Below are positions 1 through 10,470 of a stretch of DNA of 64,000 nt, piece after piece. Source of the DNA: Diphasiastrum complanatum (Eukaryota; Streptophyta; Lycopodiopsida; Lycopodiales; Lycopodiaceae); assembly GCA_029204225.1 (NCBI GenBank), contig CM055113.1, positions 22,763,605-22,827,604 on the forward strand. Reading direction: 5' to 3'. Below the pieces are notes generated by a model, which was not told where the DNA came from, did not search any database, and worked only from the letters and a program-made list of their open reading frames with translations. Every line of letters starts with the position of its first letter. Position 1 is the first letter of the stretch. The translations under genes and the position numbers were made by a program.

Positions 1-772
1 CTCTTCATCTTCATCACTCAATGAAGCTAGAGTCATTGACAAGCTCAATGGTTCTAACTTCTACATTTGGAAGTATCTTTGGGATGTAGTAGAAGGTGCA
101 AACTTGAAACCAGAAGATGGTGATCAAGGAAAGGCCTGGAGGATCAAAGATGAGAAGGCCCTAGCATGTATCACACTCAATCTGGCTGACTCCCAAATAT
201 CTCATGTTACCACCACGTGCAAAACCTCTAAGGAAGCACTGGACTTGTTATGAAGTCTTTATGAGACTCATGATGTGACCACGAGATTACATCTTAGAAG
301 GAAGTTCTTTACTCTTAGCATGTCTGATTCTACTGCCATCACTTCTCACATGAACAACTTCAAGTCCCTATTAGATCATTTATCAACTGTAGGATGTTCT
401 ATTCAAGATGATGATGTCGTTATGACCTTGCTTTTTTCTCTTCCAAAGTCCTATGAGCACTTTGTGGTGATGATCTCCACACAACCGGACCTCACTCTTC
501 AAAAGGTGATCGGTCATCTTCTTCAAAAAGAAACGTGGAGAAAGACTAGCAGCCTGTCCATCAAAGACAAATCTCTGGCTCTGTACACCAAGAAGAAAGA
601 CTATTCCAAGGGCAAGAATCAAGTGCAGGAGCAACAACAGAAGCCTCACACTCAAGGTGAGCATGGTGGATCGAGTAAGAAGATTTTTTGCAGATATTGC
701 AAAAGAGCTAATCACGACATCGAGGAGTGTCGCATCAGGATCTACAACGAGGCAAAGAAGCAACAACAATAG
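1..772 (+). pseudogene. copia gag (UBN2-type) with zinc knuckle, broken
   Basis: Capsid-like protein of copia element 1. The frame opens at the window edge with the typical UBN2 start (motifs KLNGSNFYIWK and ALACITLNL), meets a TGA at 251-253, and then continues to a TAG at 770-772. Near the C-terminus is a CCHC zinc knuckle, CRYCKRANHDIEEC, at about 688-730, followed by a Gln-rich tail. In this family the protein packages element RNA in cytoplasmic particles. One in-frame stop separates the N-terminal part from the rest. The true start lies at or before position 21. Confidence 0.8.
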
Positions 773-829
773 CAACAGCTAGACTCCTCCAACACGGCAA
801 AATTCAAGGAGTCAGATACACACTTATTA

Positions 830-2030
830 ATGGCTTACAACAGCAGCAAAGACTGTGATAGTTGGTACCTGGACAACGACGCTACCCAACACATGACCTC
901 TTGCAAGGAATGGTTTACAGAGTACGCAACTTACAGCAGAGACCAATTTATCTACCTCGAAAATTCTAGCACCATACACGTGGAAGGCAAAGGAGAAGTG
1001 AAGATCAACTTCAACAATGATCTATCCATTTGTGTTCCTAACATCCTTCATGTTCCTCAGTTGTCAAAGAACCTGTTATCAATCTCTAAGATAACTGATG
1101 AGGGCTACATTGTTACTTTCTCATCTGAGCAGTGTACAATACTCGAGAAAAATACTACTCTGACTACATGCACAAGAGTCGGAAATCTTTACGCACTCTC
1201 TAATTCAGTTGCATTAGCTAGTATCTCTAATGAAAATGTAAACGATAGTGATGTTCTGTAGCATAGTCGATTTGGACACGTGAATACAAGATCACTTTCT
1301 TATATGCGTTGTAATAATTTAGTTGATGGTTTGAATTTTTTGTCTTCATTAGATAGGAAATCTTTCTTTTGTGAATCATGCAATCTATTTTATCACTTTT
1401 ATAGATGATTACTCTAGATGGTCTACAACCGTGTTCATTAAGCACAAATATGAAGCCTTTGAATGCTTCAAGAGATTCAAGACCATGGATGAGACACAAA
1501 CATCTAGGAAAGTGAAAGCACTCCAAATTGATGATGGCGACGAATACATCTCCAATGAGATGTCCGACTACATGGCTAAACATGGTATTAGAAGATAGTT
1601 CACCACTTCCTATTCACCTCAACAGAACGTGATTGCATAAAGGAAGAATCGAACTCTTCTCAACTCAGCCAGATCCATGCTACATCAAGCACACCTACCT
1701 GCAAAGTTTTGGGCAAAAGCCATTGCCACGGCCTGTTACGTGTAGAACAGATCCAGCACCAAAGCCGTCAACAACAAGACTTCTCATGAAGTTTGGCATG
1801 GGCACAAGTCTATTGTCAACTATTTAAAAATCTTTGGTTGTATATGTTTTGTTCACATTCCTAAATAGCTTAGGAAGAAGCTGGATCATAGGACAAATAT
1901 ATGTATTTTCATTGACTCTCCTGATGAACATAAAGCTTATAAAGTTTATGATCCATCCACCAATGTAGTATTTGTCTCTAGAGATGTAGTATTTCAAGAG
2001 CATATATACTATGATTTAAACAACCATCGA
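830..2030 (+). pseudogene. copia protease and integrase region, broken
   Basis: Aspartic protease with the motif WYLDNDATQHMT. The usual catalytic DSGA reads DNDA, so the active site is altered. It is followed by the NLLSIS stretch typical of copia polyproteins up to a TAG at 1259-1261. The integrase part shows a RFGHVN zinc-domain remnant near 1270, FITFIDDYSRW near 1390-1420, an altered DDGDEY second-aspartate region near 1530, and the linker motif related to VFxSRDVVFxE near 1970-2000. Several stops and frameshifts break it, so no functional pol could be made. Confidence 0.8.
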
Positions 2031-2389
2031 TAAACGATGTTATGTGATTTCATCCTATTTTAGGTAGCATGGATTCTTCCAACGTTGATGTTCCTTCTAC
2101 AAAACCTGTAGCTACAGCTACAGAAGCCGAGCAGCCGACAATACCTATCATCAGACCAGACCAAGCTAGCTCGAGCAGATCTGAAGAAATTCAAGAAGAA
2201 GCATCATCGCATCCTGGTCAACCCAACGTCCGTAGATGTAGCACATGCATCCCAAAGGGAGCCGGGAACCACGATTTAGCTTCCCAGCCTTCAACTCTTG
2301 CCGTCCAAACCTACTTGACATACAAGCAGCCAACTCGCCAACAACGATCAGACTTAACCAACTGGAAGTTCAGAAACCAACATTGAGAT

Positions 2390-2860
2390 CCAACCTGGCA
2401 CCATGCCAGATCGGGGGCCCCACCCCAGGACAACATTCCAGCCAGGGAGGCTGAGACTTGGTTGGAGCTCACCCTGAGTCGCAACCCGCACTCCCCTATA
2501 GTATTGGTGGGATTTGCCACTTCCCCTCATACCAAGTACTCTACCCAGGCTGGTAACGCACATTTTCTCTCTCTAGAAAGTCATTTTCTCTCTCTAGAAT
2601 TTATTGATCCCCAAACTTTCTTTAATCATGCCTAGATCGTGTGAGGTGATTGCACATTGATCTGAGCTCTCTGGACTTCGCTAGAACCGATCAAAGATTT
2701 TCAGCCATAAGAACTTGGCGCCGGCTGGATTCTGGTCATAGTGGCGCCGAAAGTAAAGCTTGTAAAGGTAACTTTACAACAGTGGATCCTCACGGACTCA
2801 GACAGTTCCTGAGAGGTATGCACCTCAATCATTCTGGACCTCATCAGAAGAACCAGAGAG
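2390..2860. other. foreign insert or linker inside copia 1 pol, with gypsy-type PBS-like site
   Basis: Between the integrase C-terminal linker and the RT start the sequence stops resembling copia. It carries two direct copies of CATTTTCTCTCTCTAGAA (about 2562 and 2582) and a TGGCGCCGG at 2716, which resembles the primer-binding sites of plant gypsy and related elements. TGGCGCCG recurs near 2741. An inserted LTR or leader fragment is the likeliest explanation, but I see no clear boundaries or target duplication. Confidence 0.35.
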
Positions 2861-2865
2861 CCTAG

Positions 2866-4130
2866 CCGAAGCAATTAACTCCAAGGATGCTGTGAAGTGG
2901 CAAGAAGCTATGGAAAGCGAGTATTACTCACTTTTGACAAATCAGACCTGGACGTTAGTCGACTTCTCCACTCACAAGAGAGTTATCAACAACAAGTGGA
3001 TCTTTAAGAAGAAGATCAACTATGATGGTTCCCCTTGCAAAATGGAAAGCATGGTTGGTGGCTAAAGGATTCACTCAAGTCCCGACAAGGGGTGGATTAT
3101 CAAGAAATTTTCAGTCCTGTCATCAAGATGCAGTCAATCAGGACTATGATTGCATTAGTGGTCGTGGAAGACCTCGAAATGCACCAAATGGATGTCAAGA
3201 CAACATTTCTCAATGACAATGTCGAAGAGGAGCTATACACCTTCCAACCGGAAGGATCCGAAGTCAAAGGCCAAGAGCAAAAAGTGTGCAAGCTGAACAA
3301 AGCAATCTACGGTCTGAAACAGGCCGCAAGAGCATGGTTTGATAGAATCAACTCTTATCTCAATTGATACCCCAATGGATCCAAGTATAGTATTGAGTAA
3401 ACATTCTTGTGCTGAGACTGATAGTGAAGTACTTGACTTAGCAAAATACCCTTATGATTCACTAATCGGATCTCTAATGTATGCAATGCTGTGTACTAGA
3501 CAAAATTTAGCATATACTGTTAGCATGTTAAGTCAATTCATGTCTAATCCTAGGATCTCTCATTGGAAAGCATTAAAGAGAGTGATGAGATATAATCAGG
3601 GAAGTTTAGACCACATTTTATGTTATGATGGAAATGCTATCAACCCACTCATCCTGCGAGGCTACTCCGACTCATATTGGGGAGGAACAGTCTCTACCAG
3701 AAAATCTACCTCTGGGTTCTGTTTCTATCTGGCAGGGAGACCGATTTTGTGGAACTCAAGGAAGCAGAAATCAGTTGGGCTTTCTTCGACATAGGCATAG
3801 TACATCGCAGCATGTCAAGCTTCAAAAGAAGTTGTATGGATCAGGTTATTAATTCACGACTTACATCACACTCAGCTTAATGCTACCACCATTCTGTGTG
3901 ACAACTTGAGCTGTATTTCACTGTCACTGGATCCCAGATTTCATGGCAAATCCAAGCACATAGAAACTTAGCATCATTTCATTGGGGAGAAAGTTTTTTC
4001 AGGGCAAGTGATCCTTTAATACTGCTCCAAAACATAAATGGTCGCAGACATCTTCACCAAAGCACTTCCTAGGATCAAGAACTAGAAATTCTTCAACAAG
4101 CTGAACCTAACGAAGATACCAGGGCACCAA
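2866..4130 (+). pseudogene. copia reverse transcriptase-RNase H, internally deleted
   Basis: The RT start (KWQEAMESEY, NKWIFKKK) is at about 2896-3020. A frame break near 3050 is followed by the palm motifs MDVKTTFLND and YGLKQAARAWF up to about 3366. There the sequence jumps straight to the thumb/connection region (SIDTPMDP), so the segment with the YVDD catalytic motif is missing. RNase H follows (YDSLIGSLMYAM, SQFMSNP, STSGFCFYLAG). After a TAG at 3792-3794 the C-terminal KSKHIE and ADIFTKALP motifs remain, at about 3945-4075. The deletion alone makes this RT inactive. Confidence 0.82.
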
Positions 4131-4149
4131 CGGTGACCTTTAGGGGGAC

Positions 4150-4680
4150 TGTTGGAAATTAAGCCCACAGTTTTCTCCTTGGTGAATGACTAATTTCTAT
4201 TTTATGATTCTTCCTTCACGTTCATTGATTATTGATCTAGGGTCAGGTGAAACCAACTTTAGTTCTACGACTGCTCATCTGATACCTGTAGGAATCACAA
4301 ACCTAGACAACCAAATTATTTGAAAAACGTCTACAATGGGCTTCCGGCTGATCTCCAGCAAAGGGTAACCATTGAAGACTTGGCCATCTTCAAGGACTTC
4401 CACGAAATTAGCATTCAGAATAAGTCTGCAGAAATACATTACTTTCGCGACAGTATGCAAAAGTACTCTAAGTGTTGCAACAGTCTGCAGAAATGAACTA
4501 TGTTTTCAACAGCTTTGGCTTTTTTTGCATTTCCTAGAAATGCGACACTTGCATAGTTCAAAAGTTTAACTTGTGCAGTTCAAAAAGTTTAACTATTATT
4601 TAACACCTTCGGCTTTTTCGCATATTTCCAAAAAATGCAAAGAGAGAGAAAAATTCCGAAGGTCATCTATTTTCATAAGT
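4150..4680 (+). repeat. 3' LTR of copia 1 (end uncertain)
   Basis: Begins TGTTGGAAATTAAG directly after a purine tract (AGGGGGAC), as expected for an LTR start. It contains short motifs such as CACCTTCGGCTTTTT (about 4606-4620) and ATGCGACACTTGC (about 4541-4553) that recur near 50.58-50.63 kb, so related LTR material may lie there. The right boundary is blurred by the opposite-strand copia starting near 4690. Confidence 0.5.
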
Positions 4681-4689
4681 TAGACTATT

Positions 4690-5350
4690 TCAAGGGTAGT
4701 GCATGGTGACTATTCAGACCATATAGAGCGTTGTGGATTTTGCATACTAGGTGCTCCTTACCCTTGAGCTTGTATCCCTCTGGCTGCAACATATAAATCT
4801 CTTCTTCGATAGTCTTGTTGAGGAAAGTAGTCTGGACATATGGACTTAGAGATCGGCTGTAACTGCATAGGAAAATAGTAGGCGGAATGAAGTATGTTTG
4901 ACAACAGGACTGAAGGTCTATGAATAATCTTGATCTGGGATCTGTGAGAAGCCTTTGGTAACCAATCTATCCTTGTCTCGATTTATTCTTTTTTCAGCAT
5001 CACACTTCGCTTTGAATATCCATTTGCATGGAATCGGGTTTCAGTCCTTTGGAAGGTTAGTTATAGTCCATGTCTAATTCTCAATTAGAGAATCAAATTA
5101 TGTGTCCACTGCGACTTTCCATTGATCAGCATCAGGAGTTGACATTGCCTCTGAAACAATGCATGGTTTCTGCACAAAGTAACAAGCTGGACCATCCATA
5201 AATTAGGATAGAGGCTATCTGGATCGATTTGCTCTTTTGGGCTGAACTTCGATCCTTTGATGTGATTCGACTCTTTGAGGGTCTGACTCACTGTCAAAGT
5301 CTGTGTCGATTATCTGGTCCATCATGTGTTTGGAGCTGGTTTCGTCTCTA
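4690..5350 (-). pseudogene. copia reverse transcriptase N-terminal half
   Basis: Minus-strand translation with stops shows the linker, then an ADQWKVAVDT-like RT start (about 5130), NPIPCKWIFKAK (about 5040-5000), RLVTKGFSQ and FSPVVKHTSF (about 4980-4900), and a decayed YGLK at about 4715. Nothing corresponding to the YVDD motif or RNase H is found to the left. Confidence 0.7.
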
Positions 5351-5354
5351 GGAT

Positions 5355-6657
5355 CTAAATTTGATGGAGCTTTCCCTTGTGGTCAAAGAATTGGTCTTCC
5401 ACAAAAATGACATCTCTGATCGTGGATGCTTTTTGAGTGTCTAGATTGTAGAGCTTGTATGCCTTGTGATATGGGGAGTAGCCAATGAGAATCGATTTTC
5501 TGCTTGTGTTGTCCAACTTCTTTCTTAGATCAGCAAGGATCTGAACGTAGACAATGCATCCAAACACTCAAATATGTTTGAGTGATGGTTTCGATCCTAT
5601 CCATACCTCATAAGGTGTTTTTCCGTTTAGGGCTTTTGTGATAAATTGATTATGTAGATAGGCATCAATCGTGATAGCTTCTGCCCAAAATTTATTTGGA
5701 AGTGAGGCATGGGATATCTCTTGGAACTCTCAATGAGTGTCTGATTCTTCCTTTCAGCTACACCATTGGACTGAGGTGAGTAGCTAGTTGTATATTGTTG
5801 TTGTATTCCATTCGCCTTGCAGAACTCCTTGAATTTGGTAGAGACAAATTATCCCCCTCCATTAGTACGTAGGGCCTTGATCTTTCTCTCTGTTTGATTT
5901 TCAATAGATGTCTTGAACTGTTTGAAGAACTTGGATGCTTCATATTTGTTCTTTAAGAAGTAGGTGACATTTCTTCAAGAGAAATCATCAATAAAGATTA
6001 GAAAATAAATGGCTCCCCCTGTGGAAATAGTCTGCATAGGGCCACAAATGTCACTATGTACAAGATCTAGCAAACCTTTAGAAGAATGGACTGAATCAGA
6101 AGTAAATGGACTTCTTGTATGTTTGCTGATAATACATCTCTCACAAAGAGAAGTTGATTTGCTAATAGATGGAAGATCTTGCACTAAATTCTGATTCGAC
6201 ATTTGTTGAATTATATTGAAATTTAAATGGCCTAGTCTGAAATGCATAACATATCAGTCGATTTAGAAGTTGAAGTATGAAGAGCTTGACTATTTGTAGA
6301 ATAACAATGGCTTAGCTTGTAAAGATAGCCACATCTCCTACCAAAAGCTAAAATTACTTTTCTAGATTTGTCAAGAATAGTAGAACCCTCTATATCGAAT
6401 TCAACCCTATGACCAGAATCAATGATTCTGCTGATTGAAAGCAGATTTTTGGTAATATTTGGAACGTGAAGAACATTGGACAAAAACTTTACATCACCTT
6501 TCTGGAATTCAATTCTGACTGTTCCTTCACCCTTGATAGTATGAGATGAGTTGTCTCCTAGTTGCACAACTCTAGAAAGGGTGAATGAATTGTAGTCTTG
6601 GAACCAGTCTCGATGGTGGGTCCAAATACCAAGAATTGATATCCTGTTGTTTTCCAA
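5355..6657 (-). pseudogene. copia protease-integrase region, broken
   Basis: Protease remains start near 6640. The catalytic DSGA is replaced by DPPS because of a small deletion. GDNSSHTIKGEGTV and NLLSIS motifs follow to about 6420. The integrase zinc domain (HFRLGHLN, CERCIISKH) and first catalytic Asp region (HSDICGP, FLIFIDDFS) lie at about 6246-5975. After a frame break, ANGIQQQYTT-like and LPNKFWAEA-like stretches lead into GCIVYVQ and FVEDQFFD at 5567-5355. Integrase would insert element DNA; this copy cannot. Confidence 0.8.
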
Positions 6658-6677
6658 CTTTGGTCATGAAGGCTATT

Positions 6678-7208
6678 TCATCTTCCTCTTGTGGTTGGAT
6701 CGAGTGACTGGTTGTAGCAGCATTTGCTTGTTGTTGGAATTGCTTCTTCTTTTTTGTTGTTGTATTTCAATGTTCTGCAGTCCTTGATGAGATGACCAGT
6801 CCTCTTACAGTATTTACAAAATAGATTCCGTCTTGGTTGGAATGATGAAGACTCTGAAGTTGATGCTGCATTTGATTCAGGTTGCATATTGCTCCTCTTG
6901 TCAGGATAGTCCGACTTTGTAGATCTCTTGGAACTAAACTTCTGATTTTTCTTTGAAAATAGAGCTTGAGGATCCGATCATGAGCTCTAGGAGTATCCAG
7001 TTCGTCTGATCTCCTCTTGTAGTAGCATCGATATGACTCTTGATAGAGTGAGATATTGTTGGGTCAAAATAGCCATGACCCAGGTTTCATAAGCTTCACG
7101 TAGACTCGATAATAGAGTCATCACTGCATCAGAATCTGCAATGATTGAGCCAATTGTAGTCATCTGCTCCATAATATTTTTGAAAGTGTTGAGGTGGCTC
7201 GGTATCAA
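6678..7208 (-). pseudogene. copia gag fragment with CCHC knuckle
   Basis: C-terminal half of a UBN2-type gag. HLNTFKNIMEQM and SDAVMTLLSSL lie in the first frame (7208-6987). A frame break follows, then the CCHC knuckle CKYCKRTGHLIKDC at about 6810-6770 in the second frame. The UBN2 N-terminus is absent, so this is a partial copy of copia 2's RNA-packaging protein. Confidence 0.75.
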
Positions 7209-7215
7209 TCATTAA

Positions 7216-7900
7216 TCTAGAATAGTTTCAACAAATTAGATTTGAGAATGATTGTTTAATTTGCAATTAACTTGACTAGTATGGATATTTTGGTATGGAT
7301 GGGAGCCAAACCTCTACCAATTTGTAGATTGTAAGTTTTATGTATATTATGAACTCTTGACATGTTGGGCCTGACAAGGCTTACACTAGATATTATAATT
7401 TATTTATAAAGCAGTAAATGTACTAAAAGTACATGACATGATGTTGTTGTTGTAGCAAGTTATTCAATGAGCTAGGATCACGATACGTTAAGATTGAAAT
7501 AAGCGAAGATCAACAACAATAGCTACACTATTTTACAAATCATTCATGTTTGATATTATTTGATTAAAAGCAGATTCCAATTACTGGTTTTTGTTTTTTT
7601 ATTATCTGTATTTCGAGCAAATGAATGATTTTGTCTGAAGTCTAACTTAGCTTTCAATTTTGTAATTTTGAAATATTATTTCATAGCAATTTCAAAATAG
7701 ATAAATGTGTTGTCTAAAAGATTATGCTTGTCCCCCTATTTTGTAGGAAACCTAGAAAAATTAGGTGACATGACTTGGTGACTCATCTTAGGTCAAGAGA
7801 ATATTAAATTTAGATTTGAGATGTTAGGTGTAAGTGAGAGATGAAGTGGATACAATTAGAAAACCAAGACCATGTCTGATATATATCTACATACATGGAT
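7216..7900. other. AT-rich non-coding stretch
   Basis: No convincing coding, RNA or repeat structure seen; probably old element or intergenic DNA. Confidence 0.4.
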
Positions 7901-8880
7901 CAATCAAGAAGAAAATTGAGAGCTTTGTCAACCTCATGGCTACCTTCTGAAGAAGATTGAGAGCTTTATCAACTTCATGGATAGTTGCTAATGTCCTTGC
8001 AACCTTTCCAAAACTACTTTTTTGACAAGTTAGCAGCTTTCTTCCTACATTCAAACTCAAAATGCCCTTTCAACTTGCATTAGTAACAGTTGATATTTTT
8101 GCTCCACTAAGTATCGAATCTTTGTGGTTCGTAATGTAACTGTTGACAAGATTTTTGTTGCTTTTATTGTCCCTCAAGTTGTCAATCATGGGGCTTGTTG
8201 TACCAATTCTTCTTCTCCATTGAGTCTTCCCTTTATGTTGGGCATACATGACCTACTTTGGGCCATCAATTTTCTTAAATTCATCTCTCATTAGCCTATT
8301 TTCTACAACTTCTTTTGCTGCATCCAAATGTCATATATCCTCATCAAGATGGTTCCCAAATATTGGGATGCCACTAACTAGCAAGTTTACAAAATATAGA
8401 AATTGCTACAAGTTTGGAACTTGACGTGGTGCTCCTACAACAACCAACTAAGCAACTTGAAATTCATATTACTCATGTGTTTTTTTAAGGTCATTACCAT
8501 TTCACTTCATGCTCATAGCTTGATTGTGAAAAAAAACCTTGTCTTACACTCATACTTGGCTTGTAGCTTGTCTTAGATGGACTTGCTAGTATTGCATTCT
8601 TAAATGATCATAGATATTTCTTCAGGTAGAGATAAAGAGATTAGTGTTGCAGCCTTGTCCTCCTTCACCCTTTGCCTCTCCAACAAGATTGACTTTAGTG
8701 CAATCGACTAATCCCCAGAGTCATTCTCCTTTGAATGTTATTTTCATCTTGTGCTTCCGGGTAATGTTAGTCTAGCTTTAAATAGGAGTCAAGTAACGAT
8801 GATCAATTCAGTCACTAAACAACCTATGCTTTGATACAATGTCGAAGATCATGCAACAAAATGTGACCTAACCTTTAAGC
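7900..8880 (-). pseudogene. fossil copia gag (UBN2-like) with degraded zinc knuckle
   Basis: The minus strand contains a recognisable but heavily broken gag. A CCHC knuckle of the form C-x2-C-x4-H-x4-C (CKLKGHFEFEC core, one position a stop) lies at about 8088-8047 and is followed by RKKAANLSKK. Upstream, at about 8690-8500, stretches like KLQAKYEC match the mid-gag region. There are many stops and no flanking pol, so this is a much older copy than copia 1 or 2. Confidence 0.6.
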
Positions 8881-8889
8881 ACTATCCAA

Positions 8890-10380
8890 ATCTTACAACA
8901 ACAAACCATTCAACAAGATGAATATTAGGAGCTATGATGTAAAAACATTCTCATTATATTAATGCTAACAAGGAAAATACAATACGGAAATTTGAAAGCA
9001 AAATTTTTATTACACACACTCTTTCTCTAAAGCTCTACTTCTTAGCATACTCAATATCGTGTTTTCTACCCGTAAATATACATGTCCACCTTGTGTTGAT
9101 TTGGTTGTGAGTGCTAATTCCAAGATATTAATTTGATGTACCTGCCTTGTAGACTACCCAATCATTATACGGACTACCCCTTAAAACCAAAATCACCATC
9201 CAAATACAATAGTACGTGTTCCATAGAGTCCATTGCGAATTACATCTATCGATTTCCACAAAAAAAAAAACAATCTTAATAATAATTTAAGAGATTTCAA
9301 CAAATTGAACAATTCGAGTGCACGTGCGCGTGTGTAGTATTGTGTATAGGACTTTAAAATTCCAAAGATGAAAATCAAGTAAAGCATTCATTGTTCACGA
9401 TCCTAAACAAGATTTTGCTAATTCTTGTAGCTCCATCATGTGCAAACACTAAGACCAATTGTATTGCCCGTTGTCAATATAGCCTCTAACTAAGTTGTCA
9501 TCTCCAAAACTCCTTCACACTCTCCAACAACTCATTGTTGCTAGTTGAAGCTTCTCCATGAGCTATTTCATTCAACTTTCTTGCAACTCCACATAGTTGC
9601 ACGTATTCGCTTCAATTGATGCCTTTTTGGCATCAACCTCAATTCTAGTCAATGCAACTTGAAAGTTACCATCGACCTTCTGATCTCGATGTTGGCAAAC
9701 TCAATGCCTCAAATAGACCATCAATCTTTGGTGTACATGTGTAGGACCATAACTTGTGAGAATTAAAATATTCACTTCCCTATACTGAAGTCATAGAACT
9801 CTACTAAGAAACCCAAATTCACGATCATCTACGAAACAAACCTAGTAGCTCCACCACAGACAATGCTCAATAGTATTCAATTCAACAAGAAAGTATTTAT
9901 CTTCAAATTTATTATAGGCATCCCATGCAACTCAACTCGGAGACATGCACAAGCACTATAGCTTCAAATGTCAAGCATCAAACCATTCACTCCACAAGGG
10001 AGGACAGCAATTCACTCCACAAGCATCAAACCATTCTCTCCATAAGGGAGGACACCAATGCACAACATTCTAGGAAGTGCACACAATTTTACACTCACAA
10101 GGACTCATGGAGTCATCCAAACAAGGGGCATATTTCATGTTTGGTATAAGTCTCTCATGCAACTTAATGTTGTATTACCTAGTTTTATAGCTTGTTTGAC
10201 TATTACAAATCACAAGAATCAAGCATTTCAACCCGCTACTGAAGCCTTTGCACAAGAAAACTGGACATGCCAGAAACAAAAAGAGAGTAAGAATGAAAAT
10301 TTGCACAACAATCTGGATCGAGTATAAAATCTCACTTTGGAAATTCAAATAGGAAGAGCAACAGGCTTATAGGGAGCTAA
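8890..10380. other. non-coding stretch 3' of the PIF-like gene
   Basis: AT-rich and without convincing genes. At 9950-10050 a short phrase around CATCAAACCATTC...GGGAGGACA is repeated in tandem (about 9977 and 10026). I see no LTR ends. Confidence 0.4.
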
Positions 10381-10402
10381 CATCACTTTAATGAAGAAAG
10401 TA

Positions 10403-10408
10403 TTTATT
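10403..10408 (-). terminator. possible poly(A) signal AATAAA
   Basis: AATAAA on the minus strand about 63 bases after the PIF-like stop codon. Plant signals are loose, so this is only a candidate. Confidence 0.3.
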
Positions 10409-10470
10409 TTTAGGATTCATGATCAAATACAGAGGGGCTACAGGACAGCAGATGGGATACCATGGGATAT

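Larger units (their letters stand above)
1..4680 (+). mobile_element. Ty1/copia LTR retrotransposon 1, decayed, cut by window start
   Basis: Gag, protease, integrase, reverse transcriptase and RNase H remains follow one another on the plus strand in copia order, so this is a Ty1/copia element. The 5' LTR and PBS lie outside the window. A purine-rich tract at about 4139-4149 is followed by TGTTGGAAAT at 4150, which looks like the polypurine tract and the start of the 3' LTR. The LTR end is not clear; sequence resembling LTR continues to about 4680, where an opposite-strand copia begins. Many stops and frameshifts show the element is dead. Confidence 0.85.
4690..7215 (-). mobile_element. Ty1/copia retrotransposon 2, truncated at both ends
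   Basis: Read on the minus strand, gag (about 7208-6678), protease (6657 on), integrase (to about 5355) and the first half of RT (5350-4690) follow in copia order. The N-terminal half of gag and the 5' LTR are missing on the right. RT ends near the YGLK motif on the left, so RNase H and the 3' LTR are missing too. It lies head to tail against copia 1's LTR, so the truncation may reflect an insertion or deletion junction near 4690. Numerous stops and frameshifts are present. Confidence 0.82.
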
